NCBI RefSeq assembly: GCF_017356015.1
Contig: NZ_JAFIQV010000018.1
Coordinates: 1 to 39,336, forward strand
DNA length: 39,336 bases
From: Azospirillum sp. SYSU D00513
Lineage (GTDB): Bacteria; Pseudomonadota; Alphaproteobacteria; Azospirillales; Azospirillaceae
Direction of reading: 5' to 3'
The notes under the pieces are model-generated. The model was not told where the DNA came from, did no database searches, and worked only from the letters and a program-made list of their open reading frames with translations. A program made the translations under genes and the position numbers. Shown here piece after piece: positions 23,244 through 31,528 of the stretch (the stretch's first letter is position 1; every line of letters starts with the position of its first letter).

Positions 23244-24445
23244 CGTTGGAGACGAAGGGCATGGACCAGAGCATCATCCGCATCGGTGTCGTCGGCACCG
23301 GATTCGTCTCCAAGCATTTCGTGATGAGCCTCGACCGCCACGCGGACGCCGCCGCCGTGAAGGTGCTGACGCGGCGCCCGACGCAGGACTGCACCGACTA
23401 CCCCCGGCCGGAGCTGCTGACCAACTCCCTGGATGAGGTGCTCGAGGCCTGCGACGTCCTGCTCGAATGCACGGGCGACCCCATCTACGCGACCGACGTG
23501 ATCGACCGCGCCGTGCGCGCCGGCCGTCCGGTCGTGACCATGAACACCGAGTTCCACATCACCGCCGGCAGCTGGTTCGCCGGGCGCGGCCTGATCTCCG
23601 AGGCGGCCGGCGACCAGCCGGGCGTCCAGGCCGAGATGGCCGAGGAACTGCGGGCCATGGGCTTCGAGCCGGTCGTCTACGGTAACCTGAAGGGCTTCCT
23701 GAACAAGGACCCGTCGCGCGCCGACATGGAGTTCTGGGGCGCCAAGCAGGGCATCAGCCTTCCGATGGTGACCTCCTTCACCGACGGCACCAAGGTCAGC
23801 ATGGAGCAGGCCCTGGTCGCCAACGGGCTGGGCGGCACCATCGCCCGCACCGGCATGCTCACCCCGGAGAACGACGACCTACAGGCCGCCGGCATCCAGC
23901 TCGCCGAGGCGGCGGAGGCGGCGGGTGGGCCGATCGCCGACTATGTTCTGTCGCGCAAGCTGCCGCACGGCGTCTTCATCGTCGCCCGCCACGACGAGCG
24001 CCAGCAGCCGGCGCTCCAGTATCTGCGCGCCGGCCAGGGTCCTTATTACGTGATCCTGAAGAACAACATCTTCGTCCATCTGGAAATCCTGAAGACGATC
24101 CGCCGGGTGGCGCGGCAGAAGACCGTTCTGCTCGACAATTCGGCCAGCCCGACCATCTCCGTGGCCTCCATCGCAAAGCGCGATCTGCGGGCCGGCGAGC
24201 GGCTGCCCTACGGGATCGGCAGCTTCGACATCCGGGGCGAGGCGGTGCGCATCGCCGACTACCCCGGCCATCTGCCGATCGGGCTGCTCTACCACGGCGT
24301 GCTCCGCCGCGCGGTCAAGGCGGGCGACGTTCTGTCGATGGACGACGTGGAGCTTCCGGAGAGCCTCGCCTTCACCGCCTGGCGGGAGATCGAGCGGCGC
24401 GCCCTCGCCGGGTCCTTGCCGGCCGGGGTGGTGGCCGCCGAATAG
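23240..24445 (+). CDS. NAD-binding oxidoreductase with C-terminal SAF domain (homoserine-dehydrogenase-like, COG4091-type)
   Basis: A protein of 401 residues. Rossmann motif IGVVGTGFVSKHF near residue 15. A central part reads CTGDPIYATDVIDRAVRAGRPVVTMNTEFHI (residues 80-110), as in homoserine-dehydrogenase-like proteins; the C-terminal SAF-like domain is about residues 330-395 (AKRDLRAGERLPYGIGSFDIRG, VKAGDVLSMDDVELP). SAF domains also occur in sialic acid synthase and FlgA. The ATG at 23240 overlaps the SDR stop (ATGA), so the two are coupled. They probably perform successive steps on one sugar or sugar acid. Substrate unknown. A second ATG at 23261 is possible. Confidence 0.8.
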   Translation: MTLETKGMDQSIIRIGVVGTGFVSKHFVMSLDRHADAAAVKVLTRRPTQDCTDYPRPELLTNSLDEVLEACDVLLECTGDPIYATDVIDRAVRAGRPVVTMNTEFHITAGSWFAGRGLISEAAGDQPGVQAEMAEELRAMGFEPVVYGNLKGFLNKDPSRADMEFWGAKQGISLPMVTSFTDGTKVSMEQALVANGLGGTIARTGMLTPENDDLQAAGIQLAEAAEAAGGPIADYVLSRKLPHGVFIVARHDERQQPALQYLRAGQGPYYVILKNNIFVHLEILKTIRRVARQKTVLLDNSASPTISVASIAKRDLRAGERLPYGIGSFDIRGEAVRIADYPGHLPIGLLYHGVLRRAVKAGDVLSMDDVELPESLAFTAWREIERRALAGSLPAGVVAAE

Positions 24446-24466
24446 CAAGCCCTCATCGCTGTCAGC

Positions 24467-24495
24467 GCGAAGCCCCGGCCTGTCCGGGGCTTCGC
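24467..24495 (+). terminator. Terminator hairpin after the SDR/SAF operon
   Basis: GCGAAGCCCCGG (24467-24478) and CCGGGGCTTCGC (24484-24495) pair perfectly around a 5-nt loop; only a short T-rich stretch follows. Confidence 0.75.
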
Positions 24496-24666
24496 CATTT
24501 CCAGTGCTGGATGCGGCTTGAAATTTCCTGGGACGAGCAAGGGAGTCACGCCGGTCTAGGACTTTGGTGCCGCTTCGGATTGATGCTCTGGCCTTGGTGC
24601 AGGTGAAACCTTAGGCTTAACGCCATATTTTCCCAACGGAACTTTGTTGATTTACGAGAAGGCGCG

Positions 24667-24948
24667 ATGCGGGGCCAGACTGCGGAGTTCGCGGGCTTTC
24701 ATGAAGCCATTCGAAGCGTGCGCGAGCGCAGCCGCGCCTGCCGCTGCATCGCGCGTCGGCAGAAGCTGATCGCACTGGAACGCGCGCTGATGAGCCTGCT
24801 GCTGGCCGCCGAGGAGGCCAGCGCCGGACGGCGCCGGACCGATCCGCCGGCACCCAGGCGCGGCTGGTGGCAGCGGACGCATCTCAGGGGGGTGGGACTC
24901 GACTTCCGCCGCTGGGCGCCGATTCCGGACCGACGGCAGGCCTGGTGA
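24667..24948 (+). CDS. Small hypothetical protein, Arg-rich
   Basis: A protein of 93 residues. GAGAAGG lies 4 nt before the ATG. Residues 8-55 form an amphipathic, mostly helical stretch (IRSVRERSRACRCIARRQKLIALERALMSLLLAAEEA, residues 15-51); the tail is Arg/Pro/Trp-rich. It runs convergently into the 3' end of the AI-2E-type exporter gene with 65 bp of overlap, which lowers confidence slightly. No family is recognised. Confidence 0.45.
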   Translation: MRGQTAEFAGFHEAIRSVRERSRACRCIARRQKLIALERALMSLLLAAEEASAGRRRTDPPAPRRGWWQRTHLRGVGLDFRRWAPIPDRRQAW

Positions 24949-26080
24949 GAAGGGCGGCCTCCGCCGGGTTGCCTCCGGACGCGCCGCTTCCCAGTGCGCC
25001 GCCCCCCAAAGCACCGCCAAGCCGGCCATCCTGAACTTTCCTGGGCCAGGCGTTCAGGACCGCCTGAACGAGCGAGGCGAGCGGCACCGCGAAGAAGACG
25101 CCCCAGAAGCCCCAGACCTCCCCGAACACCAGCGCCGCCGCGATGATCGCCGCCGGGTGCAGGTTGACCACCCCGGACAGCAGCAGCGGGTGCAGGACGA
25201 ATCCGTCCAGAACCTGGATCACCGTGTAGACGGCCAGCGACCAGGCGGTCTCGGCGGAGAGCCCCCATTGCGCGTAGGCGACGATGGCGACCGGCAGGCC
25301 GGCCAGTGGTGCTCCGACGAAGGGGATCAGCGCCGACAGGCCGGAGGCGGCGGCGAGCAGGGCGCTGAAGGGCAAATCCAGCCAGACGAAGGCGCCGTAG
25401 GACACCATCCCGACGATGGTGATCTGATAGACTTTGCCGCGGATGTAGCGGCCGGTCTCCGCATGCACCTCGCGCCACACGCGGTCGGCCAGCGGCCGGT
25501 GCGCCGGCAGGTAGCCGGTCGCCCAGTCGAGGAGCTGGTCCTTGTCCTTCAGGAAGAAGAACACCAGCATCGGCAGAAGCACGGTGTAGAGCGCCAGATT
25601 GAACAGCGTCGGCAGCCAGGCAACGGAGGAGACCAGCAGGTTCTGCCCGACGGTCAGGATCTCCGCGCGCAGATGGTCCACCATGCGGCTCACCTGCTCC
25701 GCCTCGAACAGGTCGGGATAGCGGGCCGGCAGGCGAAGCAGGAAATCCTGCAACCCGCCGATCACCGACGGCAGGAGCCGGGCCACCTGCGCGATCTGCG
25801 CCACCAGAAGCGGCACCAGGAACAGCAGCAGCCCCAGCAGGGCGCCCAGGAACAGCAAGGACACGGCGAGCGAGGCGAGCGTGCGCGGCAGCCCCGCCCG
25901 GACTAGCGCGGCGGTGCCGCCCTCCAGCAGGTAGGCGATGACGATCGCCGCGATCAGCGGCGCCAGCACGTCGCCCAGCAGCAGCAGGACGGCCAGCCCG
26001 CCGAGCAGCACCGCCAGCAGCGTGACGACCTGCGGGTCGGAGAAGGTCCGCCGGACCCAGCCGCGCAGGATCCCGGCCAT
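24884..26080 (-). CDS. AI-2E-family transporter (PerM/YhhT-like membrane protein)
   Basis: A protein of 398 residues with about eight membrane helices in the PF01594 layout: two N-terminal hydrophobic pairs, a cytosolic amphipathic part (VARLLPSVIGGLQDFLLRLPARYPDLFEAEQ), then helices with GKVYQITIVGMVSYG, LIPFVGAPLAGLP and HPLLLSGVVNLHPAAII. The family exports autoinducer 2 in one case and acts as Na/H antiporters or unknown transporters in others. The last 45 residues are Gly/Ala/Pro-rich and probably disordered. It is 24 nt downstream of the GlsB-type gene, likely one operon. Confidence 0.85.
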   Translation of the reverse strand: MAGILRGWVRRTFSDPQVVTLLAVLLGGLAVLLLLGDVLAPLIAAIVIAYLLEGGTAALVRAGLPRTLASLAVSLLFLGALLGLLLFLVPLLVAQIAQVARLLPSVIGGLQDFLLRLPARYPDLFEAEQVSRMVDHLRAEILTVGQNLLVSSVAWLPTLFNLALYTVLLPMLVFFFLKDKDQLLDWATGYLPAHRPLADRVWREVHAETGRYIRGKVYQITIVGMVSYGAFVWLDLPFSALLAAASGLSALIPFVGAPLAGLPVAIVAYAQWGLSAETAWSLAVYTVIQVLDGFVLHPLLLSGVVNLHPAAIIAAALVFGEVWGFWGVFFAVPLASLVQAVLNAWPRKVQDGRLGGALGGGALGSGASGGNPAEAALLTRPAVGPESAPSGGSRVPPP

Positions 26081-26104
26081 CGGGGCCGCCCCGCCGGCGG
26101 CGGG

Positions 26105-26365
26105 CTAATGCCGCTGGCGCCGCGCCGCCAGCGCGTTGAAGGCCCACAGCACCACCACCGCGCCGATGGTCGCGACGATGAGGCTCCAGAGGTTGAAGCC
26201 GGTCACGCCTCGCCCGCCGATGACGCTCACCAGGATTCCCCCGACGAAGGCGCCCACGATGCCGAGCAGCAGGTTCATGACGAAGCCCGAACCCGATCCG
26301 TGCATGATCCGGCTGGCGATCCAGCCGGCGATCAGACCCAGGACAATCCACGCGATCAGCGACAT
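26105..26365 (-). CDS. GlsB/YeaQ/YmgE-family small stress membrane protein
   Basis: A protein of 86 residues with three membrane helices and family pattern WIVLGLIAGWIASRIM, NLLLGIVGAFVGG, LIVATIGAVVVL. ATG at 26365 follows GAGGAG with 7 nt spacing. These Transglycosylase-associated-named proteins are stress-induced inner-membrane proteins of unclear role. First gene of a leftward pair with the AI-2E-type exporter. Confidence 0.88.
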   Translation of the reverse strand: MSLIAWIVLGLIAGWIASRIMHGSGSGFVMNLLLGIVGAFVGGILVSVIGGRGVTGFNLWSLIVATIGAVVVLWAFNALAARRQRH

Positions 26366-26604
26366 GGTGCACTCCTCAAGGCTTGGGCTTGTGCATCCAA
26401 CACGCTGGGCGGCAAAGCGTTTCCGCCGCGCCGCGCCGCGGGTCGGCTCCCCTGTGAAGCTTAGCAGCTTATCCCGGGGCGGCAGGTCGGGAACATTGGG
26501 CAATCCTCGATCCGCGAGCCATTCATGACCGCCATGACCGCCATAAGACACGTGCGCACGCCCGCGCCCCTTCTGAACGCCTTCGGCCGGGGAGCCGTCC
26601 GGTC

Positions 26605-27771
26605 ATGAATGCCCAGCCCATGAATGCCCAGCCCGTGCCGGCCCAGCCCACGCCGCTCGGCGCGGGTGAGCCCTGTCCCTTCTTCCGCGGCCGCACCGGG
26701 GCGAACGACCGCTTCAACGTCGACACACTGGCCGGCCGTCATCTGCTGATCGCCTTCATTCCGTCCTCGGAGCACCCGCTGGGCGCGGCTTTCCTCGCCG
26801 CGATGGCGTCGCTGGCCGACCGCTTCGACGACACCAACCTCACCTTCATGTGCGTGACGCTCGATCCCTCGGACGAGGGACGGCTCAAGGACCGGGTTCC
26901 GGGCATCCGTTACATGTTCGACGGCGACCGGAACGTCAGCCGGACCTTCGGCCTGATCCGACTGGACGCCGCGAGCGGCAGGAACGGCTTCCGCCCGTCG
27001 CTCTACCTCGTCGATCCGCGCTACCGGATCACGGACGTGATCCCGCTGGGGGACCCGGCGGCCAGCGTGGCGCTGCTCGCCAGGCTGCTCGACTCCCTGC
27101 CACCCATCGCGGGAGAGCGGCCCGCCGTCCCGCAGGCCCCGGTTCTCACCGTGCCCGGCGTCTTCGAGCCGGAGCTGTGCCGTCGGCTGATCACCGCCTT
27201 CGAGAGGGAGGGCGGAAGCGCGTCGGGCTTCATGACGGAACGCGATGGCCTCACCGTCGGGGTCATGAACAGCGAACGCAAGCGCCGCTATGATTTCATG
27301 GTCGAGGATGAGGGGCTCAGGGCCGCCATCCGCGAGAGGCTGGCGCGGCGGCTGACTCCGGAATTGATGAAGGCCTATCAGTTCCAAGGAACGCGGCTCG
27401 AACGTTACCTCGTCGCCTGCTACGATTCGGCCGACCGGGGTTATTTCCGCGCGCATCGCGACAACACGACGAAAGGCACCGCCCACCGCCAGTTCGCGGT
27501 GACCATCAACCTGAATGACGGCTATGAGGGCGGAAGGCTCGTCTTTCCGGAGTTCGGGCATGCACTCCACGGGGCCCCTCCAGGTGCCGCGATCGTCTTC
27601 TCCTGCTCTCTCCTGCACGAGGCCCGCCCGGTGACCGCGGGAAAGCGTTACGCCTTTCTGACCTTCCTTTACGACAACGCCATGGCCCGGCTTCGGCAGG
27701 AGAACAGCCGCTTCGTCGCCTCGGAGACCCCCCAACCCGCGCCCGTGCCGGAAGCGGCGGGCGCGGTCTGA
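26605..27771 (+). CDS. Thioredoxin-fold (peroxiredoxin-like) domain fused to a 2OG-Fe(II) oxygenase
   Basis: A protein of 388 residues starting behind GGGGAG. Residues about 18-165 have the AhpC/TSA fold (LAGRHLLIAFIPSSEHPLG...PSLYLVDPRYRI), but the peroxidatic Cys position after PSSEHP is not Cys, so peroxidase activity is unlikely. Residues about 180-360 are a prolyl-4-hydroxylase-like oxygenase: His284 and Asp286 (HRD) and His338 (LLHEARPV) for iron, Lys347/Arg348 for 2-oxoglutarate. Expected to hydroxylate a protein or peptide substrate in the cytosol. The fusion suggests redox sensing or substrate docking. Substrate unknown. Confidence 0.85.
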   Translation: MNAQPMNAQPVPAQPTPLGAGEPCPFFRGRTGANDRFNVDTLAGRHLLIAFIPSSEHPLGAAFLAAMASLADRFDDTNLTFMCVTLDPSDEGRLKDRVPGIRYMFDGDRNVSRTFGLIRLDAASGRNGFRPSLYLVDPRYRITDVIPLGDPAASVALLARLLDSLPPIAGERPAVPQAPVLTVPGVFEPELCRRLITAFEREGGSASGFMTERDGLTVGVMNSERKRRYDFMVEDEGLRAAIRERLARRLTPELMKAYQFQGTRLERYLVACYDSADRGYFRAHRDNTTKGTAHRQFAVTINLNDGYEGGRLVFPEFGHALHGAPPGAAIVFSCSLLHEARPVTAGKRYAFLTFLYDNAMARLRQENSRFVASETPQPAPVPEAAGAV

Positions 27772-27986
27772 CGGGCGGGGGCGGGTTGCGTTCGGCCCGA
27801 CGGATGCGGCAGTCTGCCGCCTGGGCCGTGCCCGCTTTCCCGGCACCGCCCAGGGGAATGGCGGCCTGCGGCGTCCGCACCCGGCACGTCCGCGCGCGCC
27901 ACATCCGCAACTGGGTCCGTCATGGCAGGAACACGCTCTTCGATCTCCGGGCCGCCGGGTGGCGGGGCTCAAGGCGCGGGCTCCGC

Positions 27987-29048
27987 ATGACGCTGCCCGT
28001 CCAGGCGTTGCGCGCGCTACGCGCCTGCAACGTGGCCTTCATCGGCGGGATCTTCCTGCTCGACGCCGTGACCAGCGCCGACAACGTGTCGATCTGCTTC
28101 GCCTATGCGATCCCGATCGTGCTCGGCATCCTCGAGGGCCAGCGCGCCGCCTTCTGGTACGCCTGTGCTGCCACCCTCCTGTCGGTCGTCGGCACCTTCA
28201 TCCAGCCGCCGACGAACCAGATCACAGCCGTCTTCTACGCGAACCGCGTCATCGCCATCGCCACGCAATGGGCAATGGCGCTGCTCGTCCATTACCGCCT
28301 GCGGGCGGAAGAGGTGCTGCGGCGCGGGCTGGAGGAGGAGCGCGAGAAGGTGGACCGGCAGAAGCGCTTCATCGCCATGCTGTCGCACGAGGTGAAGACG
28401 CCGCTCACCACCATCGACGGGCAGGCCTACCGCATGGGCAAGCTGGCGTCCGGCATCACGCCGGAGGATGTGGCCGTCCGGTCCGGCAAGATCCGCGACG
28501 CGGTCCGCCGGGTCAACGACATCATCGAGGGGGTGCTGCTCTCCTCCTCCGTCGGAACGGGCGAGCCGGCCCCCGCCCTTGGCCCCCTCGACCTCCGCCT
28601 CCTGGTCGCCGACGCGGCGGCCCAGGCGCGGGAGGCGGCCGGCGGGGATGCCGCCGTCACCGGCGACCTCGCGGGCCTGCCGGAACGGTTCGAGGGCGAC
28701 GGCACGCTGCTGTCCCAGCTGTTCGGCAATCTGGTGTCGAACGCGCTGAAATACTCCGGCCCCGGCGCCACCGTGCGCGTCTCCGGCTGGACCGAGGAGG
28801 GGCACGCGGTGGTCGCCGTCGCCGACGAGGGCATCGGCATCGACGCGGCGGATATTCCGCATCTCTTCAACCCCTATTTCCGCGGCGGCAACAGCCGGGG
28901 GGTGTCCGGCGCCGGCATCGGGCTCTATCTCGTGGACCGTTACGTCGCCGCCCATGGCGGCACGGTCACGGTGGACAGCACGCCCGGTGCCGGCACCACC
29001 GTCACCGTCCGCCTGCCGCTGGGGAGGCCCGCTGGCGAGGCTCCATGA
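27987..29048 (+). CDS. Membrane sensor histidine kinase
   Basis: A protein of 353 residues. About four membrane helices (residues 14-103) with short loops, a coiled linker, H-box SHEVKTP with phosphoacceptor His134, N-box NLVSNALKYSG, DEGIGI and GAGIGLYL. The sensory part is almost entirely within the membrane. The ATG at 27987 was chosen because it sits just before the first helix; upstream sequence is Arg-rich. The stop overlaps the response regulator start by 4 nt (ATGA), giving a cognate pair. Signal unknown. Confidence 0.88.
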   Translation: MTLPVQALRALRACNVAFIGGIFLLDAVTSADNVSICFAYAIPIVLGILEGQRAAFWYACAATLLSVVGTFIQPPTNQITAVFYANRVIAIATQWAMALLVHYRLRAEEVLRRGLEEEREKVDRQKRFIAMLSHEVKTPLTTIDGQAYRMGKLASGITPEDVAVRSGKIRDAVRRVNDIIEGVLLSSSVGTGEPAPALGPLDLRLLVADAAAQAREAAGGDAAVTGDLAGLPERFEGDGTLLSQLFGNLVSNALKYSGPGATVRVSGWTEEGHAVVAVADEGIGIDAADIPHLFNPYFRGGNSRGVSGAGIGLYLVDRYVAAHGGTVTVDSTPGAGTTVTVRLPLGRPAGEAP

Positions 29049-29671
29049 CGAACCGTGACAAGACCATCCTGTGCATCGAGGACGATCCCGGCACCCGCGA
29101 ACTGCTGGTGGAGGAGCTGGAGGAGGCAGGCTACGCCGTCGCGGTGGCGGAGGATGGCCCCACCGGCCTCGCCGCCATCGACAGGCTCCGCCCCGACCTG
29201 ATCCTCTGCGACGTGGACTTGCCGGGCCTGTCCGGCCTGGAGCTGCTGGAACGGCTGAAGGCCGGGCCGGAGCAGCCGGCCGTACCCTTCCTCTTCCTGA
29301 CCGCCTTCGGCCAGCGCGAGAACCAGATCCGGGGACGGCGGCTCGGCTGCGACGACTACATCGTCAAGCCCATCGATTTCGAGCTTCTTCTGGAGATCGT
29401 CCGCCACCGCCTCGCGCGCGGGACCCCCGGCGAAACGACGGGGCAGGGTTCGGCCCGTCCGGCCGGGAACGGCGTCCGCCTGACCGAACGGGAGTCCGAG
29501 GCGCTGACTTGGTCGGCGCGCGGCAAGTCCTCCACCGACATCGCGGTGCTCATCGGCGTGACCGACCGCACGGTCAACTTCCACATCGACAACGCCATCC
29601 GCAAGCTGGGCGTCGCCACCCGCATCCAGGCCGCCGTCAAGGCGGCCCTCCTCGGCCTCATCAAGCCGTGA
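29045..29671 (+). CDS. Response regulator, receiver plus LuxR-type HTH
   Basis: A protein of 208 residues. Receiver domain 1-125 with acidic pair Asp13/Asp14, phosphoacceptor Asp56 in LCDVDLPG and the conserved Lys in IVKP. Then LTERESEALTWSARGKSSTDIAVLIGVTDRTVNFHIDNAIRKLGV, the LuxR/FixJ-type helix-turn-helix (about residues 150-195). It is translationally coupled to the kinase. In photo- and quorum-responsive alphaproteobacteria, such C-terminal domains can also read acyl-homoserine lactones when fused to Autoind_bind; here that domain is absent, so DNA binding is phosphorylation-controlled. Confidence 0.88.
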   Translation: MTNRDKTILCIEDDPGTRELLVEELEEAGYAVAVAEDGPTGLAAIDRLRPDLILCDVDLPGLSGLELLERLKAGPEQPAVPFLFLTAFGQRENQIRGRRLGCDDYIVKPIDFELLLEIVRHRLARGTPGETTGQGSARPAGNGVRLTERESEALTWSARGKSSTDIAVLIGVTDRTVNFHIDNAIRKLGVATRIQAAVKAALLGLIKP

Positions 29672-29719
29672 GGGGCGTGGATTGGCCCACTTGAGCCAGT
29701 GGCAGGCCAGCACCCTGCT

Positions 29720-30011
29720 GTCATCCCACTTTCGCCCATAGGCGCTAACTTTTGCACATCGGCCAGGTTATCCGAAGCCTGCAACCTTCCCCCTCGTCAT
29801 TCCCGCGAAACGCTCTTGGCGAATGCTTCTGGCATTCGCCTGCCGCGTCAGAGCAAACGAAGTTTGCTTGAGAGCGGGAATCCAGTTCCTCCCAAAGCGG
29901 AACCGTTGGAAACTCTGGATCCCCGCGTCCGCGGGGATGACGGAAGGGTGGTCCGAAGCTTGCTTCAGTCAGCCGTGAAAGTTAGCGCCTATGCGTTTTT
30001 GCGGGGATGAC
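29720..30011. repeat. Composite palindromic (MITE-like) repeat, copy B
   Basis: Outer arms GTCATCCC (29720-29727) and GGGATGAC (30004-30011). Perfect 16-bp inverted ends CATAGGCGCTAACTTT (29737-29752) and AAAGTTAGCGCCTATG (29978-29993). The core matches copy A in reverse orientation. No transposase is inside. Confidence 0.75.
29811..29873. repeat. 63-bp palindromic insert within repeat copy B
   Basis: Present in copy B but absent from copy A at the exact position between GCGAAA and GCGGGAA. It holds two hairpins, GGCGAATGC/GCATTCGCC (29818-29840) and AGCAAAC/GTTTGCT (29852-29868). Its length is a multiple of three. Confidence 0.65.
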
Positions 30012-30089
30012 GCTGGAAGGATGGTCGGAGGCCTGCTTCGGTGAGTCTGTGCCTCGGAAAGCACTCAGTCACCTCTCACGCCTGACGCG

Positions 30090-30851
30090 TCAAGCCGCCG
30101 GCCCGTTCAGCGCGAACAGCACGCCCTGCGGGTCGAGCGCCTGGACGATGTGGCTGCCGCCGGGCACTTCCATGGGGCCGTTCAGGACCGTTCCGCCCGC
30201 CTCACTGACGCGGGCCGCCGCCGCGTGGATGTCGTCCACGCCGATGTAGAACAGCCAGAAGGGCGGCTTGCCCGCCTCCGGCCGGCGCATCACCGCGCCG
30301 AAGGGAACGCCGTCGGCGGTCAGGATCTGGTAGGTCCCCATCGGTCCCATGTCGAGCGCCTCGCCCTTTTCCCAGCCGAAGAGGCCGGCGTAGAAGGCGA
30401 AGGCCGCCTCGGGGTCGGCGGCGTGCAGTTCGTGCCAGCGCATGGCCACCGGCGTCCCCGTATCCGGGGGCGGGCAGTCGCCGATGGGCTGAAACACGCC
30501 GAAGGCAGCACCCTGCGGGTCTGCGAGCCCGGCGAAGCGGACCATGCCCGGAACGTCCCGCGCCGGCAGCCGCACCGTCCCCCCCAGCGCCGCCACCCGC
30601 GCGGCGACGGCGTCCACGTCATCGACCAGGATGGAGCCGATGAAGCCGCGCGGCTGGCCGGCCGGCGTCTCCGCCTCCGCCTCCATCACCCCGCCGACCG
30701 GGGCGCCGCCGGCCAGGAACCAGCTGTAGGGCCGGTCGAACACCATGCCTGGCTGCGTGGTCCAGCCGGCAACCCGTCCGTAGAAGGCCTCGGCGGCCTC
30801 CCTGTCGCCTGTGGAAAGCTCGTACCAGAAGAAGCGGCGTGACTGGGCCAT
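30090..30851 (-). CDS. VOC-family protein, two glyoxalase-like domains
   Basis: A protein of 253 residues, ATG at 30851 (MAQSRRFFWYELSTGD). Two repeats of the VOC fold: residues about 7-115 (FYGRVAGW, then FGVFQPIG) and about 130-250 (AMRWHELHAADPEAAFAFYAGLFGWEKG, FALNGPAA). Metal-ligand His/Glu residues are partly present (WHEL), so activity is possible but unproven. Such double-VOC proteins are annotated as glyoxalase/bleomycin resistance-like. 41 nt downstream of the DUF1579 gene, likely one operon. Confidence 0.85.
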   Translation of the reverse strand: MAQSRRFFWYELSTGDREAAEAFYGRVAGWTTQPGMVFDRPYSWFLAGGAPVGGVMEAEAETPAGQPRGFIGSILVDDVDAVAARVAALGGTVRLPARDVPGMVRFAGLADPQGAAFGVFQPIGDCPPPDTGTPVAMRWHELHAADPEAAFAFYAGLFGWEKGEALDMGPMGTYQILTADGVPFGAVMRRPEAGKPPFWLFYIGVDDIHAAAARVSEAGGTVLNGPMEVPGGSHIVQALDPQGVLFALNGPAA

Positions 30852-30892
30852 TCGGAGCGCTCCGTCGGGGATGCCGTGGGGAAGGGGAGGGA

Positions 30893-31378
30893 TCAGGCGC
30901 GCCGGTAGCGTGCCGTCATGAAGGTCCGCCATTCGCCGTCCTCGCCTTGCACGCGGGCGGTCAGGGTGCGGGTATCCGCGTCCTCGAAGGCGACGATGTC
31001 CTGGAAGCGGGCCATGCGGTTCCCGTCCATGAAGTTCGGCCCCTCGGTGTCCAGCGTCAGCACCTGCCCCGACGGATCCAGCGTGCCCTCGTAGATCCAG
31101 AGATGGGCCATCATCGAACCGGTCCAGGTCCCGACATAGCGCTCCCGCGCCGGGTCGTAGCCGAGCGTCAGCAGGGTGCTCGCCGGCGCGCCGTCCGGCA
31201 TGCTCCCCCGTCCCTCCGACACGAGCCAGAGCCCGCCCAGCGAGCGGGCCTGCTCGGTCCAGCCGCCCTGGGAGGGGCAGGCGGTTTCCGCGCCTTCGGC
31301 GGCCGGTTCCGGCACGAGAACCCAATCGCCCGCGAGCCGGTCGAGCCAGCGGTGCGCCTCGGTGACGTCGGCGTGCAT
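30893..31378 (-). CDS. DUF1579-family protein
   Basis: A protein of 161 residues. ATG at 31378 follows GGGAG with about 7 nt spacing. Pattern: WLDRLAGDWVLV, GWTEQARSLGGLWLVSEGRG, TLLTLGYDPARERYVGTWTGSMMAHLWIYEGTLD (residues 70-103), TARVQGEDGEWRTFMTARYRRA. This is the DUF1579 lipocalin-like fold of unknown function. Divergent from the MarR gene, 150 bp away, which probably represses both units. A ligand-binding role is inference. Confidence 0.8.
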   Translation of the reverse strand: MHADVTEAHRWLDRLAGDWVLVPEPAAEGAETACPSQGGWTEQARSLGGLWLVSEGRGSMPDGAPASTLLTLGYDPARERYVGTWTGSMMAHLWIYEGTLDPSGQVLTLDTEGPNFMDGNRMARFQDIVAFEDADTRTLTARVQGEDGEWRTFMTARYRRA

Positions 31379-31494
31379 GTCCAGTCTCCCAAAAGGGGGT
31401 GGGCCGAAACGGTTGGTCCTCTCGGCCGGGAAGGCGCGGTCCGGATTGGATGGTGGGAAGGGACCTTTCATCCCCGCAGCCGGCGACCGCGCTC

Positions 31495-31522
31495 TTGATA
31501 TTCACGTTGATATCAACATATT
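31495..31522 (+). promoter_or_regulatory. Promoter of the MarR gene with internal operator, probably leaderless
   Basis: TTGATA (31495-31500), 16-bp spacer, CATATT (31517-31522). The perfect palindrome GTTGATATCAAC (31506-31517) fills most of the spacer. A start 7 nt after the -10 box would fall at the ATG (31529), and no Shine-Dalgarno is present, so the message may lack a leader. Confidence 0.55.
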
Positions 31523-31528
31523 TGGTTC

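Larger units (their letters stand above)
29672..30089. other. Gap occupied mainly by a composite repeat
   Basis: About 418 bp without a gene. Positions 29720-30011 are copy B of the composite repeat; the rest shows nothing. Confidence 0.6.

Noticed and set aside
24640..24670. GGAAC motif resembling an EcfG general-stress promoter
   Set aside because: The expected CGTT box about 16-17 nt downstream is missing.
26399..26424. EcfG-like GGAAAC-N16-TGTT upstream of the GlsB-type gene (minus strand)
   Set aside because: One extra A in the -35 element and a mismatch in the second box; too weak to list as a promoter.
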